NCBI GenBank assembly: GCA_900762325.1
Contig: CAAFGG010000052.1
Coordinates: 361,389-425,388, forward strand
Direction: 5' to 3'
Origin: an uncultured Collinsella sp.
GTDB taxonomy: Bacteria > Actinomycetota > Coriobacteriia > Coriobacteriales > Coriobacteriaceae
DNA length: 64,000 bases
Shown: piece after piece, positions 35,679-43,950 of the stretch
Position numbering within the stretch: the first letter of the stretch is position 1
Layout: the number at the start of each line of letters is the position of its first letter
The notes under the pieces: model-generated
What the model was told of the DNA's origin: nothing
Database searches by the model: none
The model's input: only the letters and a program-made list of their open reading frames with translations
Made by a program: the position numbers and the translations under genes

Positions 35679-36027
35679 GATATATATCGTGTCAGCTAAT
35701 GCCGTGTTGACGGTGCTGAGTGGAAAAGCCGTTTTAGAGGTCTAACCAAATGCTGTCCAAAAGCTTGACGCGATTATGGGCTGGCACGCCTAAAATCAAT
35801 GTTCTCGCAGCTTAGCTATAGCATATAAAAACTCAATTGCTGCACATTTGATATCGATGCATCACCATCCGACAACGAATTACGTGTCGGGAATTGGCCG
35901 AAATCGTTCAAAATGAGGGTTCAGAATTTGTGATGGCAGATCTATCTGTGGAACGTAGGGCGGCCCCGCTGCGGTGTTTCCCGCTGCGAGGCCGCTCGTG
36001 AGCAAGCAGTGTTTGTCGCAGGCGTTG
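35679..36027. other. Non-coding stretch between two minus-strand genes
   Basis: About 350 bases with lower GC than average. The part next to 35678 is the promoter region of the preceding protein. Near 35960-36000 there are GC-rich inverted segments (GCGGCC... / ...GAGGCCGC) that may end the exonuclease transcript. I see no gene or RNA element in the rest. Confidence 0.5.
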
Positions 36028-36996
36028 CTATTTCGCGAATAGGTTCTTGAGGTTGAACTCGGCTTGGACGGTACGGAGCATGAGGTCGGTGTCGTCGAGG
36101 CCCAGGTGCTGCTCGTTGGCGTCGGGCGTGAGGGTGCCGCGACGGCGTGCCCAGTTCTCGAGCGCGGCTGGCGCGGACTCGCGGGGGAGCGAGCGCACGT
36201 CGGCGTCCAGGCTGCGGCAGATCTGGCGCGAGTCGATGACGATGATCTTACCCGCGCGGCGTGCCTCGGCGTAACCGTCCAGGTGAATCTTGAACCAGCT
36301 GTCCTCAAAGGCGGCGTTATGCGCCATGTACGGGTACTTCTTCATAAGCTTGAGCAGCTGCTTCTGCAGTTCCTTGTTCTCGCGGAACGGCGTTTTGCCG
36401 TCGATGTCGTCCCAGGTAATGTGGTGGATATTCGACAGCGGCACATCTTCGCCGCGGTAGATGTCGGGCAGGCCACAGTAGTGCGCCTCGGCGTCGTGCG
36501 GGACGGCGTCGCTGGTGAGCTCCATGATCTCCCAGCCCACGTTGATGATATAGCCGCGCTCGGGTGCACGGCCGGTGGTCTCGATGTCGATACCGAGCAC
36601 GGTGCCCTGGATGGGCTTGCGGGCGTAGGCCACGCCGAGCGCGTCGCGGTCGCCGCGGATTTCGCGCATGACCGACGCGGCGGTGCGCTTTTGCATCTTG
36701 CCGATGGCGGCGCAGGTGTCAGCATCGGACAGACCGCGCGAAAGCGTCGCGGGCGTCACGTTGCGCAGGCGTGCCTCGCCAATCTGGTCGCACAGGTCGC
36801 GGTTGCGGTCAGCCAGGTCGCGCACGGTGGCAAAGTCGAAGCTGGGGTCGCCCTCGGCGGTAAAGTACTCGGTTTCGAGCACCTTAAGGGCCTCCTCGCC
36901 CTTCTGGCGCTCGGACTCCATGGCGCCGTGATCGCCATAGATAAACATGGGAATAAACGGCTGGCGCTCGTATTCGAGTGCTTGTGAAACGTTCAT
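36028..36996 (-). CDS. DEDD-family 3'-5' exonuclease (DnaQ-like)
   Basis: 322 residues. The first 130 are helical and unassigned. The exonuclease domain follows: ExoI GIDIETTG (Asp, Glu), ExoII AHNAAFED (Asp) and ExoIII EQHLGLDDTDL (His, Asp). All DEDDh catalytic residues are present. Such stand-alone enzymes trim DNA or RNA 3' ends, or process oligonucleotides; which one applies here is unknown. It is divergent from the ArsP_2-type transporter and shares a 172-bp promoter region with it. Confidence 0.85.
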   Translation of the reverse strand: MNVSQALEYERQPFIPMFIYGDHGAMESERQKGEEALKVLETEYFTAEGDPSFDFATVRDLADRNRDLCDQIGEARLRNVTPATLSRGLSDADTCAAIGKMQKRTAASVMREIRGDRDALGVAYARKPIQGTVLGIDIETTGRAPERGYIINVGWEIMELTSDAVPHDAEAHYCGLPDIYRGEDVPLSNIHHITWDDIDGKTPFRENKELQKQLLKLMKKYPYMAHNAAFEDSWFKIHLDGYAEARRAGKIIVIDSRQICRSLDADVRSLPRESAPAALENWARRRGTLTPDANEQHLGLDDTDLMLRTVQAEFNLKNLFAK

Positions 36997-37060
36997 ATAA
37001 CTGCTCCTTGGATGGGCCGCGTCGTGCGGCTCAGGGTCATTAAGATGTGGCGAGATGATA

Positions 37061-37136
37061 GTTTACCATGGGCAACTATTGGCATCGCGCCTAGGACAAC
37101 TACAATACCCTAGTTGACCGCTAGGACTTTTACAAT
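37061..37136. promoter_or_regulatory. Candidate metal-regulator sites upstream of the ArsP_2-type transporter
   Basis: ATAGTT-N2-CCATGG-N2-AACTAT (37060-37079) is a dyad whose right half is shared with the dtxR-like promoter at 30616. Two direct repeats, TAGGACAACTACAAT (37092 onward) and TAGGACTTTTACAAT (37122 onward), follow; their ACAAT ends resemble -10 elements. Confidence 0.35.
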
Positions 37137-37168
37137 GCTGCCGAAAGACACGAAAGGTTCCATCCGTC

Positions 37169-38260
37169 ATGGATTTGCTGATTGATATTCTGCTCGACGC
37201 CGGCAAGGACACGCTCTCGCTGGTGCCGTTTTTGTTGGTGACGTATCTGGCCCTCGAGACCTTGGAGCACGTTGCGGGCGACCGCGTCAACGGCGCTATC
37301 AAGCGCGCCGGCGCTGCGGGTCCCGTGGTTGGCTCGCTGCTGGGCATTGTGCCGCAGTGCGGATTTTCGGCCATGGCAGCAACGCTGTACGCCGGCCGTG
37401 TCGTGACCTTGGGCACGTTGGTGGCGGTGTTCCTTTCGACCTCCGACGAGATGCTGCCGCTGCTACTTGCCGAGCAGGTTCCCGTGCAGACTATGGCGAT
37501 GCTTTTGGCTTCGAAAGCGCTGATCGCACTGGTCACGGGTTTTATCGTGGACGCTGCCATTCGCGGCCTGCGCCGTAACGCCCGCGCGCACGCGGCGATT
37601 CGCCGTACCGTGCTGGGAACCGCGGCCAACCCGGCCCACGTGAACTGCGCGCACGACGACCACAGCGGCGGTGACATCATCGACGAGGTGGCCGAGGCAG
37701 GCGTGAGCGCCGACCACATCCACGAGCTGTGCGAGCGCGACCATTGCGGTTGCGATGATGAAGATGAACACGAGCGCGACCACGGACACAGCCATGATCA
37801 CGGTCACACGGGCGAGCATGAGCACCACCACGGCCACAGCCACGACCACTCCCACGAGGGCGCGTCCGTTCTGTCGATTATCCGCAGCGCGATCTCGCAC
37901 ACTGTGCAGGTTTCGGTTTTTATTTTCCTGGTGACGCTGGTCCTGGTCGCCGTGCTCGAGACCTTCGGCGAGTCCGCGATCGAGCAGTTCCTGCGTGGCA
38001 ACGAGACGCTCGCCGTCTTGGGCTCGGCGCTTGTCGGCCTGATTCCCAACTGCTCGGCGAGCGTGGTCATTACGCAACTATATCTGGAAGGTGCGCTGCA
38101 ATTGGCGCCGATGCTCGCTGGTACGCTTATCTCCGCTGGCGTGGGCTACCTGGTGCTGTTCCGCACCAACCGCAGTGCCCGCGAAAACGTCGTGTTCCTG
38201 ATTATGATGTACGTTATCGGCGCGGGCTGGGGTCTTGTCCTTTCTGCCTTTGGGCTTTAA
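37169..38260 (+). CDS. ArsP_2 family putative manganese/metalloid transporter
   Basis: A 363-residue membrane protein with two similar halves, each opening with hydrophobic helices and a G-x-[IV]-P-x-C motif (GIVPQCGFSA, GLIPNCSASV). The halves are joined by a cytosolic loop extraordinarily rich in His, Asp and Glu (about residues 175-230). This is the ArsP_2 pattern, annotated as putative manganese or arsenic efflux protein. The His-rich loop suggests a divalent metal substrate. A possible DtxR-type site lies upstream and a strong terminator downstream. Direction and substrate of transport are inferred. Confidence 0.78.
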   Translation: MDLLIDILLDAGKDTLSLVPFLLVTYLALETLEHVAGDRVNGAIKRAGAAGPVVGSLLGIVPQCGFSAMAATLYAGRVVTLGTLVAVFLSTSDEMLPLLLAEQVPVQTMAMLLASKALIALVTGFIVDAAIRGLRRNARAHAAIRRTVLGTAANPAHVNCAHDDHSGGDIIDEVAEAGVSADHIHELCERDHCGCDDEDEHERDHGHSHDHGHTGEHEHHHGHSHDHSHEGASVLSIIRSAISHTVQVSVFIFLVTLVLVAVLETFGESAIEQFLRGNETLAVLGSALVGLIPNCSASVVITQLYLEGALQLAPMLAGTLISAGVGYLVLFRTNRSARENVVFLIMMYVIGAGWGLVLSAFGL

Positions 38261-38271
38261 GTAGGCCTAAC

Positions 38272-38347
38272 AAACGGGCTTCAAAATAGCCATGCTCGGC
38301 GCCTGCGCAATGCGGCGACGCACGGCATTTTGAAGCCCGTTTTTTTT
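38272..38347 (+). terminator. Strong terminator after the ArsP_2-type gene
   Basis: Perfect 16-bp arms AAACGGGCTTCAAAAT (38272-38287) and ATTTTGAAGCCCGTTT (38327-38342), followed by further Ts to 38347. Confidence 0.88.
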
Positions 38348-38384
38348 GTTGAGCCATGGATTCCGAGCGCTCAGACTGTCTAAA

Positions 38385-38425
38385 ACAAAAGGTAGATTTT
38401 TAGGCATGTCCCAAAAATCTACCTT
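38385..38425 (-). terminator. Terminator of the yaiI-hdeD unit
   Basis: Perfect 13-bp arms AAGGTAGATTTTT (38389-38401) and AAAAATCTACCTT (38413-38425). The AAAACAAAA to the left is a T-tract on the minus strand. The loop GGCATGTCCC again carries a GGGAC-type core. Confidence 0.8.
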
Positions 38426-38427
38426 GG

Positions 38428-38910
38428 TTAGTGCAGCAGCTCAGTGAGGTTGCGTTTAAAGCGGGCGCGATCTTCGCTGGTAAATGCTGCCGGACCGCGA
38501 GTGCGTCCGCCGGCGCGGCGTACCTTCTTTTCCTCGTGGCGAATAAACAGCTGCATGTCGATAGTCGCCTTGTCGTACACGCGCCCGCGCACACCGATGG
38601 CGGCGGCATCGCGCCCGAGCACCATGCTCGCCAAGCCAATGTCCTGCGTCACGACCACGTCGCCCGCCTGCAGGCGTTCGACAATGGCAAAGTCGGCGCT
38701 GTCGGCGCCCACGCTCACATCGAGCGTCGTGACCCAAAATCCGCGTCGCGCGTGCTCGGCATCGCGCGGGTCGTCGCGGCGAATGTGCCGTTCCAGGTTT
38801 TGCGTGCTGTTGCCGGCGATAACAACGGCGACGCCCGCCCGCCGCGCGCAGTCAATCGACTCGCGCGTGACCGGGCAGGCGTCTGCATCAATAAAGAGCG
38901 TTCGTGGCAT
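38428..38910 (-). CDS. YaiI/YqxD family (DUF188) protein
   Basis: A 160-residue PIN-like-fold protein. Family signatures are the IDADACPV N-terminus, TQDIGLAS in the middle and the C-terminal GPAAFTSEDRARFKRNL segment. It is conserved in many bacteria; a nuclease role has been suggested from the fold but not shown. It begins directly after the hdeD-like stop codon, so the two form one transcription unit. Confidence 0.9.
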   Translation of the reverse strand: MPRTLFIDADACPVTRESIDCARRAGVAVVIAGNSTQNLERHIRRDDPRDAEHARRGFWVTTLDVSVGADSADFAIVERLQAGDVVVTQDIGLASMVLGRDAAAIGVRGRVYDKATIDMQLFIRHEEKKVRRAGGRTRGPAAFTSEDRARFKRNLTELLH

Positions 38911-39513
38911 CTAGTGCACCAGTTTGCCAAATTGAATAGCACGAACAATCAGCGTTACGCCAAACACCAGCAGCGCGGCGCCGCTAAAGATGACGAGCAT
39001 CTTGGCCGACCACAGCGGATAGATAAACACGAACATGCCGGCGATGATGGAGAGCGCACCGCTCAGGATGGCGAGGGCGCGGTTGGACGAAAGCTCGGAC
39101 TCCAGAATGGACATGACACCTTCGACAATCCAGCCAAAGCCGGCCACGATAACCACCATCGTGGTGAGCGTCGCGGTCGAGAAGGCCTGGTTGCGCAGGA
39201 TTATGACGCCGCCCAAGATAATGAGTAGGTTGGAGATGATGCTCGTTACGCGCCAACCGGTGGGCAGCAGCGGCTCAAAAATGGCAGTGAACAGTCTGAT
39301 GGCAGCAGTGATTACAAAGTAAAAACCCAGGACAGTCGTCAAGAAGATGAGGGACTTGGCGGGTGCAAAAAGCAGCGCGATACCAGCAATGAGCGCTAAG
39401 ACGCCCGTGATGGCGTAAATCCAGCGTACGGCCTTGACGGCTTTGCCCGCCATGCTTTTCTCGTCGAATCCAAACTGGCTCGATTTTTGGTCATCGTTCT
39501 TAAAGATGCCCAT
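38911..39513 (-). CDS. HdeD family (DUF308) membrane protein
   Basis: 200 residues with six predicted transmembrane helices after a hydrophilic N-terminus of about 28 residues. Repeated glycine-rich helices and the internal repeat (GVLALIAGIALLF, GALSIIAGMFVFIYP) fit the HdeD/DUF308 family, linked in enterobacteria to acid stress. The role in this organism is unknown. Expression with yaiI is implied by adjacency. Confidence 0.85.
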   Translation of the reverse strand: MGIFKNDDQKSSQFGFDEKSMAGKAVKAVRWIYAITGVLALIAGIALLFAPAKSLIFLTTVLGFYFVITAAIRLFTAIFEPLLPTGWRVTSIISNLLIILGGVIILRNQAFSTATLTTMVVIVAGFGWIVEGVMSILESELSSNRALAILSGALSIIAGMFVFIYPLWSAKMLVIFSGAALLVFGVTLIVRAIQFGKLVH

Positions 39514-39701
39514 AATGTCTCCTTTCCGTGCGGCGTAAGCCTTGATCGTTACAACCAGTATCGCCTAAAGGCGCTGGCGTATGGGTCGGGGAGGGCGAAA
39601 CGTAACCCAAAGGCCCTGAATTGTTTCCGTTGTTCCCCACGTCGCGATTTTCTATTCAACAGGTGTAGAACATTGCAGCCCTGTTCGTTATTGCCTACGT
39701 T

Positions 39702-39720
39702 TTAGGTTAGATTTTCCTAA
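39702..39720. promoter_or_regulatory. Possible DtxR/IdeR-type iron box before the nitroreductase
   Basis: TTAGGTTAGATTTTCCTAA is a 19-bp near-palindrome with TTAGG and CCTAA ends. It matches about 15 of 19 positions of the actinobacterial DtxR consensus TTAGGTTAGSCTAACCTAA as I recall it. It lies 28 bases upstream of the chosen start codon. The 39514-39701 stretch before it shows no gene. Confidence 0.5.
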
Positions 39721-39748
39721 GGACAATTGGCTTGTATTGGGGGTCCCT

Positions 39749-40420
39749 ATGAACGAAGCAGTTCCCGAGGCGCCGGTAAGCGCTGAGTCGATGGCGAAGC
39801 AAGGTTGCGAAAAGCTCGGCCTGGACACGTTTGACGCGCTGGTCCGCCGCGCCCGCACGTGCCGCCGCTTTGACGAGTCTATGCGCGTGCCGCGCGAGTT
39901 TTTGCTCGAGTTGGCGGAGCTGGCGCACCTGACCCCGTGTGGTGCCAATGCTCAGCGTCTTCGTCTTCATGTGGTGAGCGGTGCCGAGGATTGCGCGCGT
40001 GTATTTGACGAGCTCGCATGGGCCGGCGCACTTAAGGATTGGCCGGGTCCTGCTGAGGGCGAGCGCCCGACCGGCTACATCGCGATTCTGGCTGAGCGCG
40101 CCGTTCCGGGCAAGCCTGCCGCTCCCATTACCGAGGTCGACACGGGCATTGCCGCGCAGACGATGATGCTCGCCGCCCGCAGCGCCACGCCCGAGGTGGC
40201 AGCCTGCATGTTCAAGGCCTTTACGCCCCATGCGATCGATGCCATGGGGCTCGATAACGACAAGTATGAGCTCAAGCTGATCATGGCCTTTGGCGTTCCG
40301 GCCGAGATACAGGTGATCGATGCGATCGATTCCAACCCCGATGGCTCCATCAATTATTGGCGCGACGAGGCACAGGTGCACCACGTACCCAAGCGTTCGC
40401 TCGCCGACGTGCTGGTGTAG
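39749..40420 (+). CDS. Nitroreductase family protein
   Basis: A 223-residue FMN-type oxidoreductase. The RRARTCRRFDESMRVPREFLLEL start and LTPCGANAQRLRLHVV segment are the flavin-phosphate-binding regions of the family; GIAAQTMMLAARS and the FGVPAEIQVIDAI region follow. It ends with a His-rich YWRDEAQVHHVPKRSL tail. The substrate is unknown. I chose the ATG at 39749 with a GGGGG-type site rather than the TTG at 39737. An iron-box-like sequence precedes it, so it may be expressed on iron limitation. Confidence 0.85.
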   Translation: MNEAVPEAPVSAESMAKQGCEKLGLDTFDALVRRARTCRRFDESMRVPREFLLELAELAHLTPCGANAQRLRLHVVSGAEDCARVFDELAWAGALKDWPGPAEGERPTGYIAILAERAVPGKPAAPITEVDTGIAAQTMMLAARSATPEVAACMFKAFTPHAIDAMGLDNDKYELKLIMAFGVPAEIQVIDAIDSNPDGSINYWRDEAQVHHVPKRSLADVLV

Positions 40421-40452
40421 TTGAGCGTCACCGCGGTGTGATCCGGCGGTAA

Positions 40453-40486
40453 ACCACCACAAAGGTACCTGTCCCCTTTGCGGTGG
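40453..40486. repeat. Palindrome ACCACCACAAAGG with GGGGACAGG core
   Basis: Arms ACCACCACAAAGG (40453-40465) and CCTTTGCGGTGGT (40474-40486) pair with one G-T mismatch. The core reads CCTGTCCCC, the complement of the core in the other GGGAC palindromes. Confidence 0.75.
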
Positions 40487-40502
40487 TGCGAGAGGAGGGC
40501 GT

Positions 40503-41045
40503 GTGGCAGATTTGTATTTGGTGCGGCATGGGCAGACTGAGCTCAATGTGCAGAATATTTTGCAAGGTGGGCACGATTCGCCGCTTACGGTGCGCGGGCG
40601 CGAGCAAGCGCTGGCGACGCGCGCGGCGTTTGAGGCGCGTGGCGTGACCTTTGACCGTGTGTATTCCTCCCCGTTGGGCCGGGCGCGGCGTACGGCTGAG
40701 CTAATTGCTGGTGAGGGCCGTTCGATAGAGCTGGTCGATGACCTACGCGAGTGGCATTTGGGCTCGCTGGAGGGTACATCAAATCGCGATATGCCGCCGC
40801 AGCCCTGGGGTGATTATCCGGTCGCGTTTGGCGGCGAGTCGGAAGTGCAGCTCCAGTCGCGTATGGTCGCGGTGCTGTCGCGCATCATGGCCAGGCCGCA
40901 GCACGACTGCGTGCTGGCGGTTTCCCACGGCTCAGCCTGCCAGGAGTTTCTTGAGTATGTGACTGGCAGGGGAGAGCTACCCGACAACGGAGCCGTGCTT
41001 CATTTTGGCTATTGCGACGGGGCGTTTTCGCTCCTTGATTGGTAA
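40503..41045 (+). CDS. Histidine phosphatase family protein (first of a pair)
   Basis: A 180-residue phosphoglycerate-mutase-like phosphatase. The N-terminal LVRHGQTELN holds the catalytic His; a second conserved His is in AVSHGSA and the Arg in YSSPLGRARRTAE. GTG start with GAGAGGAGGG. The next gene is a paralogue that begins 17 bases after this stop codon, suggesting tandem duplication. The substrate (sugar phosphate, nucleotide or cofactor) is not clear. Confidence 0.88.
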   Translation: MADLYLVRHGQTELNVQNILQGGHDSPLTVRGREQALATRAAFEARGVTFDRVYSSPLGRARRTAELIAGEGRSIELVDDLREWHLGSLEGTSNRDMPPQPWGDYPVAFGGESEVQLQSRMVAVLSRIMARPQHDCVLAVSHGSACQEFLEYVTGRGELPDNGAVLHFGYCDGAFSLLDW

Positions 41046-41062
41046 CGAACGAAAGGACCCCT

Positions 41063-41698
41063 ATGAATAAAGACCTGTATCTGGTTCGTCATGGACAGAC
41101 GATATTCAACCTCAAGCGTATCATTCAGGGGTGGAGTGACTCGCCGCTTACGCAGTTGGGTTGCGACCAGGCGGCGCGCGCCGGCATGTTTTTACGTGCG
41201 CGCGGCATTGAGCCCGATCATGCCTACACCTCCACGCTTCATCGCACCGAGCAGACTATCGCCAACTTGTGGTCGGGCTTGGCGTACGAGCGCCTGGACG
41301 GCCTGCGTGAGTGGTTCTTTGGCGACTTTGAGGCCGAGCGCGTGATGCTCATGCCCGAGCGCCCGTGGCGCGACTTCTATCGCCAGTTTGGCGGCGAGGG
41401 CCAGATGCAGGTGCGCGAGCGCATGGTGGCGACGCTGACCGAGCTTATGCAGCGTCCGGACCATACGTGCGTGCTCGCGGTAAGCCATGGCTCGGCCATC
41501 AAGGAGTTTTTGGATCACGTGAGGGGAGCGGCGGCCGACGAGCACGAGCGCGTGCCGGGCAACTGCTCGGTGCTGCATTTCGTGTTTGACGACGAGGTCG
41601 GTACGTTTGAGCTGGTCGAAGTCTTTACGCAGGAAGATTATGCGCGGGAGCTGGGGCTTGAACCGCTCGTGGCTACTGCGGGTCCGCAGCGCGGATAA
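41063..41698 (+). CDS. Histidine phosphatase family protein (second of a pair)
   Basis: A 211-residue paralogue of the preceding gene with LVRHGQTIFN, YTSTLHRTEQT and AVSHGSAIKEF. It has a longer C-terminus (FTQEDYARELGLEPL). The ATG at 41063 follows GAAAGG. The two genes share the REW-(H/F)(L/F)G region, but the second has a charged insertion. They are probably one operon ended by the hairpin at 41745. Confidence 0.88.
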   Translation: MNKDLYLVRHGQTIFNLKRIIQGWSDSPLTQLGCDQAARAGMFLRARGIEPDHAYTSTLHRTEQTIANLWSGLAYERLDGLREWFFGDFEAERVMLMPERPWRDFYRQFGGEGQMQVRERMVATLTELMQRPDHTCVLAVSHGSAIKEFLDHVRGAAADEHERVPGNCSVLHFVFDDEVGTFELVEVFTQEDYARELGLEPLVATAGPQRG

Positions 41699-41744
41699 CG
41701 CGAGCGCGGCGGCACGGGTCGCCGGCTAACTTCTCGACGCAATA

Positions 41745-41781
41745 GGGGCGGAGATGCATGTACCTGCTGCATCTCCGCCCC
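41745..41781. terminator. Terminator-like hairpin between convergent genes
   Basis: Perfect 14-bp arms GGGGCGGAGATGCA (41745-41758) and TGCATCTCCGCCCC (41768-41781), followed by a weak T-rich stretch. Confidence 0.75.
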
Positions 41782-41826
41782 CTGTTTGTTGAGCTGCCGA
41801 TTTTTGTGCTGGGTGGTCTGGTCTTG

Positions 41827-42513
41827 CTAGAACCGCGCGACCTGGTGCGTGAGCAGACCTGTCGGAACCTGCGGCGCAGCGCCGCTGACCTGCGCGGCGG
41901 GGAAGAGCACGGCAACGGTAAAGTTGAACGGCTCCTTGCCGGTGTACGTTCCGGCGGCACGGGCCTCATCGGCCAGCAGCTGCGACGCCCCGGTCAGAGC
42001 GGCGGCGTAGGCGGGGTCATCGGCCAGTGCCGGCTCCGGTGCTTGGTCGAGCATAGCGCGGATTGCCCCGACGGCGTCCTCGCGCTTGACCTCCCACGCG
42101 CGGTGCGTAATGCCCGCGGGGTCGGTGACGGCGTAGAGCGACGCGCCCTCTTTGGCAGCGCCCAAGATGATGTCCATGACGGGCGACGCCTCGTATGAGA
42201 GCGACACAGGGCGCGGCTGCACCTTAAGCTCGGCGATTGCGCGCGCGGCGGCGGCCACGTCAGCGCTGGCATCGCCCTTGTCGCCCGCAAGTACACTCGT
42301 CGTCGGGCAGATCGCCACGACACCCGTCACGCGTCCCGGCTCGCCCGAGCATTCGTACACGTAATACGCCGCACCCGGGTCCTTGAGTATCAGGCCATCG
42401 GCAAGGGCTCCGCGCAGAGCATCGTTGCCGCTCAGAATGCTGCCCATTGCAGGCAGCGCCTCGAGCACGCGGTCCTGAGCCGGGCGGATGCAGGGAAACG
42501 GAAGTGCTTTCAT
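41827..42513 (-). CDS. Short, diverged DUF1015-like protein
   Basis: 228 residues. CIRPAQDRVLEALPAM at the start, the YYVYEC...TGVVAICP block and the ending FNFTVAVLFPAAQ resemble the N-terminal half of DUF1015 proteins, which are usually around 400 residues. The characteristic DGHHR segment is missing; DDPAYAAAL stands in its place. DUF1015 genes commonly sit next to serA and serC, as here, which supports the family call. Function is unknown; the loss of the conserved motif and C-terminal half suggests a reduced or non-catalytic form. Confidence 0.5.
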   Translation of the reverse strand: MKALPFPCIRPAQDRVLEALPAMGSILSGNDALRGALADGLILKDPGAAYYVYECSGEPGRVTGVVAICPTTSVLAGDKGDASADVAAAARAIAELKVQPRPVSLSYEASPVMDIILGAAKEGASLYAVTDPAGITHRAWEVKREDAVGAIRAMLDQAPEPALADDPAYAAALTGASQLLADEARAAGTYTGKEPFNFTVAVLFPAAQVSGAAPQVPTGLLTHQVARF

Positions 42514-42552
42514 GGGCGGTCCTAACGCGCGAGTCGGTTTGTTCGCGGCTTA

Positions 42553-43773
42553 TTATGCCCCAACTTGGCTATCCGCGCCCCAGAGCGTGTTATCGGCGAG
42601 CGCGATTAGCACCTGCTGACAACGAACGATATCGGCATGGGGCACATATTCGTTGGGCTTGTGCGCGAGCGCGAGCGACCCGGGACCGTAGCTCATGCAA
42701 TTGCGGTTACCTGTCTTGCCGGCAATGACGGCGGTGTCGGTGTAGCCGGTAAAGAAGCCGACGGTCGTGTCCGCGTCCGTCACGTCATCGGCGGCACGCT
42801 TGAGCGCTGCTAGAAGGGGAGAGTTCGGGTCGCGCTCGATTGCGGGGCGGTCGCCCGTCACGGTGTAGCTGCCATGGCAACCGGGAACGGCGGCTTCGGC
42901 GACGGCGATGGCCTGCTCTACCATGCGCGTCGCGGCGGCCGTATCGGTCGGCGGGGTCAGACGCATGTCGACCCAGACTTTGGCGCGGTCGGGCACGACA
43001 TAGGGGCGATATCCGCCCTCGATTTGGCCAAACGTGATGGTCGAAGACCCCAGCTCATCGTGCGCGGGCAGCGCCACAAACGCGCGACGGAGCGAACACA
43101 CGACCTCGGCCATGGCGGCGACGGCATCCGCGCCCTTCCACGGCTGGCTCGCATGCGCCGTTACGCCAGCCATTTCAATCTCGAACCACGTGCGCCCCTT
43201 GTGCGCCACCTGGATCTGTCCGTCGGTGGGTTCGGTGTCCAGCACCCATTCACGCGAGCCGACCCAGCCGGAATCGATCGCGGCCTCCGAGCCGCGCATA
43301 AAGTCCTCCTCGTCGACCGAGCAAATGAGTGAGAAGCCACGCCGGGGCAGCTCGCCTTCTGCCGCCACGCGCTCGAGCGTATGGACCAGTGCGGCAATGG
43401 CGCAGGCCAGGCCACCCTTCATATCGCAGGCACCGCAGCCATAGAGTTTATCGTTGCGCACGATCGCTCCGAGCGGCGGAATGTCCGCGTCCCAGCCATC
43501 GCCCAGCGTAACGGTATCCATATGGCAGATATAGACGAGCCGTGGCTCGTCGCTCAGTCCCGGCACGGTGACCATAAGGTTGCGGCGCCCGGGCAGCACC
43601 TCGAGTTCCTCAACCTGCACGGCATGGAGCACCGGATGGCTCAGCTGCGCCAACCGTTCCTCAACCAACGTTTTGATATAGTGTTCAATCTCGCCCTCAT
43701 ACGCACCTGGGTCGGAACTGTCGATCCGCACGAGCCCTTGCGTAAACCGCCAAGCAAAATCTGTATCAACCAT
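42553..43773 (-). CDS. M20 family metallopeptidase (ArgE/DapE-like)
   Basis: A zinc amidohydrolase of 406 residues: ICHMDTVTLGDGW (His, Asp), GCGACDMKGGLA (bridging Asp), SVDEEDFMRGS (Glu pair), DTEPTD (Asp/Glu) and a C-terminal AHKPNE (His). The lid domain carries GVTAHASQPWKGADA. The start at 43773 with a GAGGTG site is preferred; the longer frame upstream has none. It lies between the DUF1015-like gene and serA on the same strand. It could be a deacylase of amino acid metabolism or a peptidase. Confidence 0.87.
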   Translation of the reverse strand: MVDTDFAWRFTQGLVRIDSSDPGAYEGEIEHYIKTLVEERLAQLSHPVLHAVQVEELEVLPGRRNLMVTVPGLSDEPRLVYICHMDTVTLGDGWDADIPPLGAIVRNDKLYGCGACDMKGGLACAIAALVHTLERVAAEGELPRRGFSLICSVDEEDFMRGSEAAIDSGWVGSREWVLDTEPTDGQIQVAHKGRTWFEIEMAGVTAHASQPWKGADAVAAMAEVVCSLRRAFVALPAHDELGSSTITFGQIEGGYRPYVVPDRAKVWVDMRLTPPTDTAAATRMVEQAIAVAEAAVPGCHGSYTVTGDRPAIERDPNSPLLAALKRAADDVTDADTTVGFFTGYTDTAVIAGKTGNRNCMSYGPGSLALAHKPNEYVPHADIVRCQQVLIALADNTLWGADSQVGA

Positions 43774-43851
43774 AGGCACCTCACAGATAGTTAGGTCAAC
43801 ATACAGATTGTATGCCAAGAAGCGGCTCGGTGCATTTAATGGAGCGCTCAC

Positions 43852-43938
43852 AAAAACGGGGGCGCCTCTCGTGCGAAAGGCGCCCCTGCGGGCATTCAAT
43901 GTCAGTGACGGGCAGACCACATGGGGAACTGCCCGTCA
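43852..43938 (-). terminator. Double hairpin downstream of serA
   Basis: On the minus strand, TGACGGGCAG/CTGCCCGTCA (43906-43915 and 43929-43938) comes first. Then GGGGCGCCT/AGGCGCCCC (43859-43867 and 43878-43886) is followed by a five-base T-tract (complement of 43852-43856). The second hairpin is a good intrinsic terminator. Confidence 0.78.
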
Positions 43939-43950
43939 GATCAGCCGGCA

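Noticed and set aside
37022..37168. Manganese (yybP-ykoY) riboswitch before the ArsP_2-type gene
   Set aside because: I looked for the paired conserved loops of that riboswitch and did not see them; the region is short and shows DNA-type dyads and direct repeats instead.
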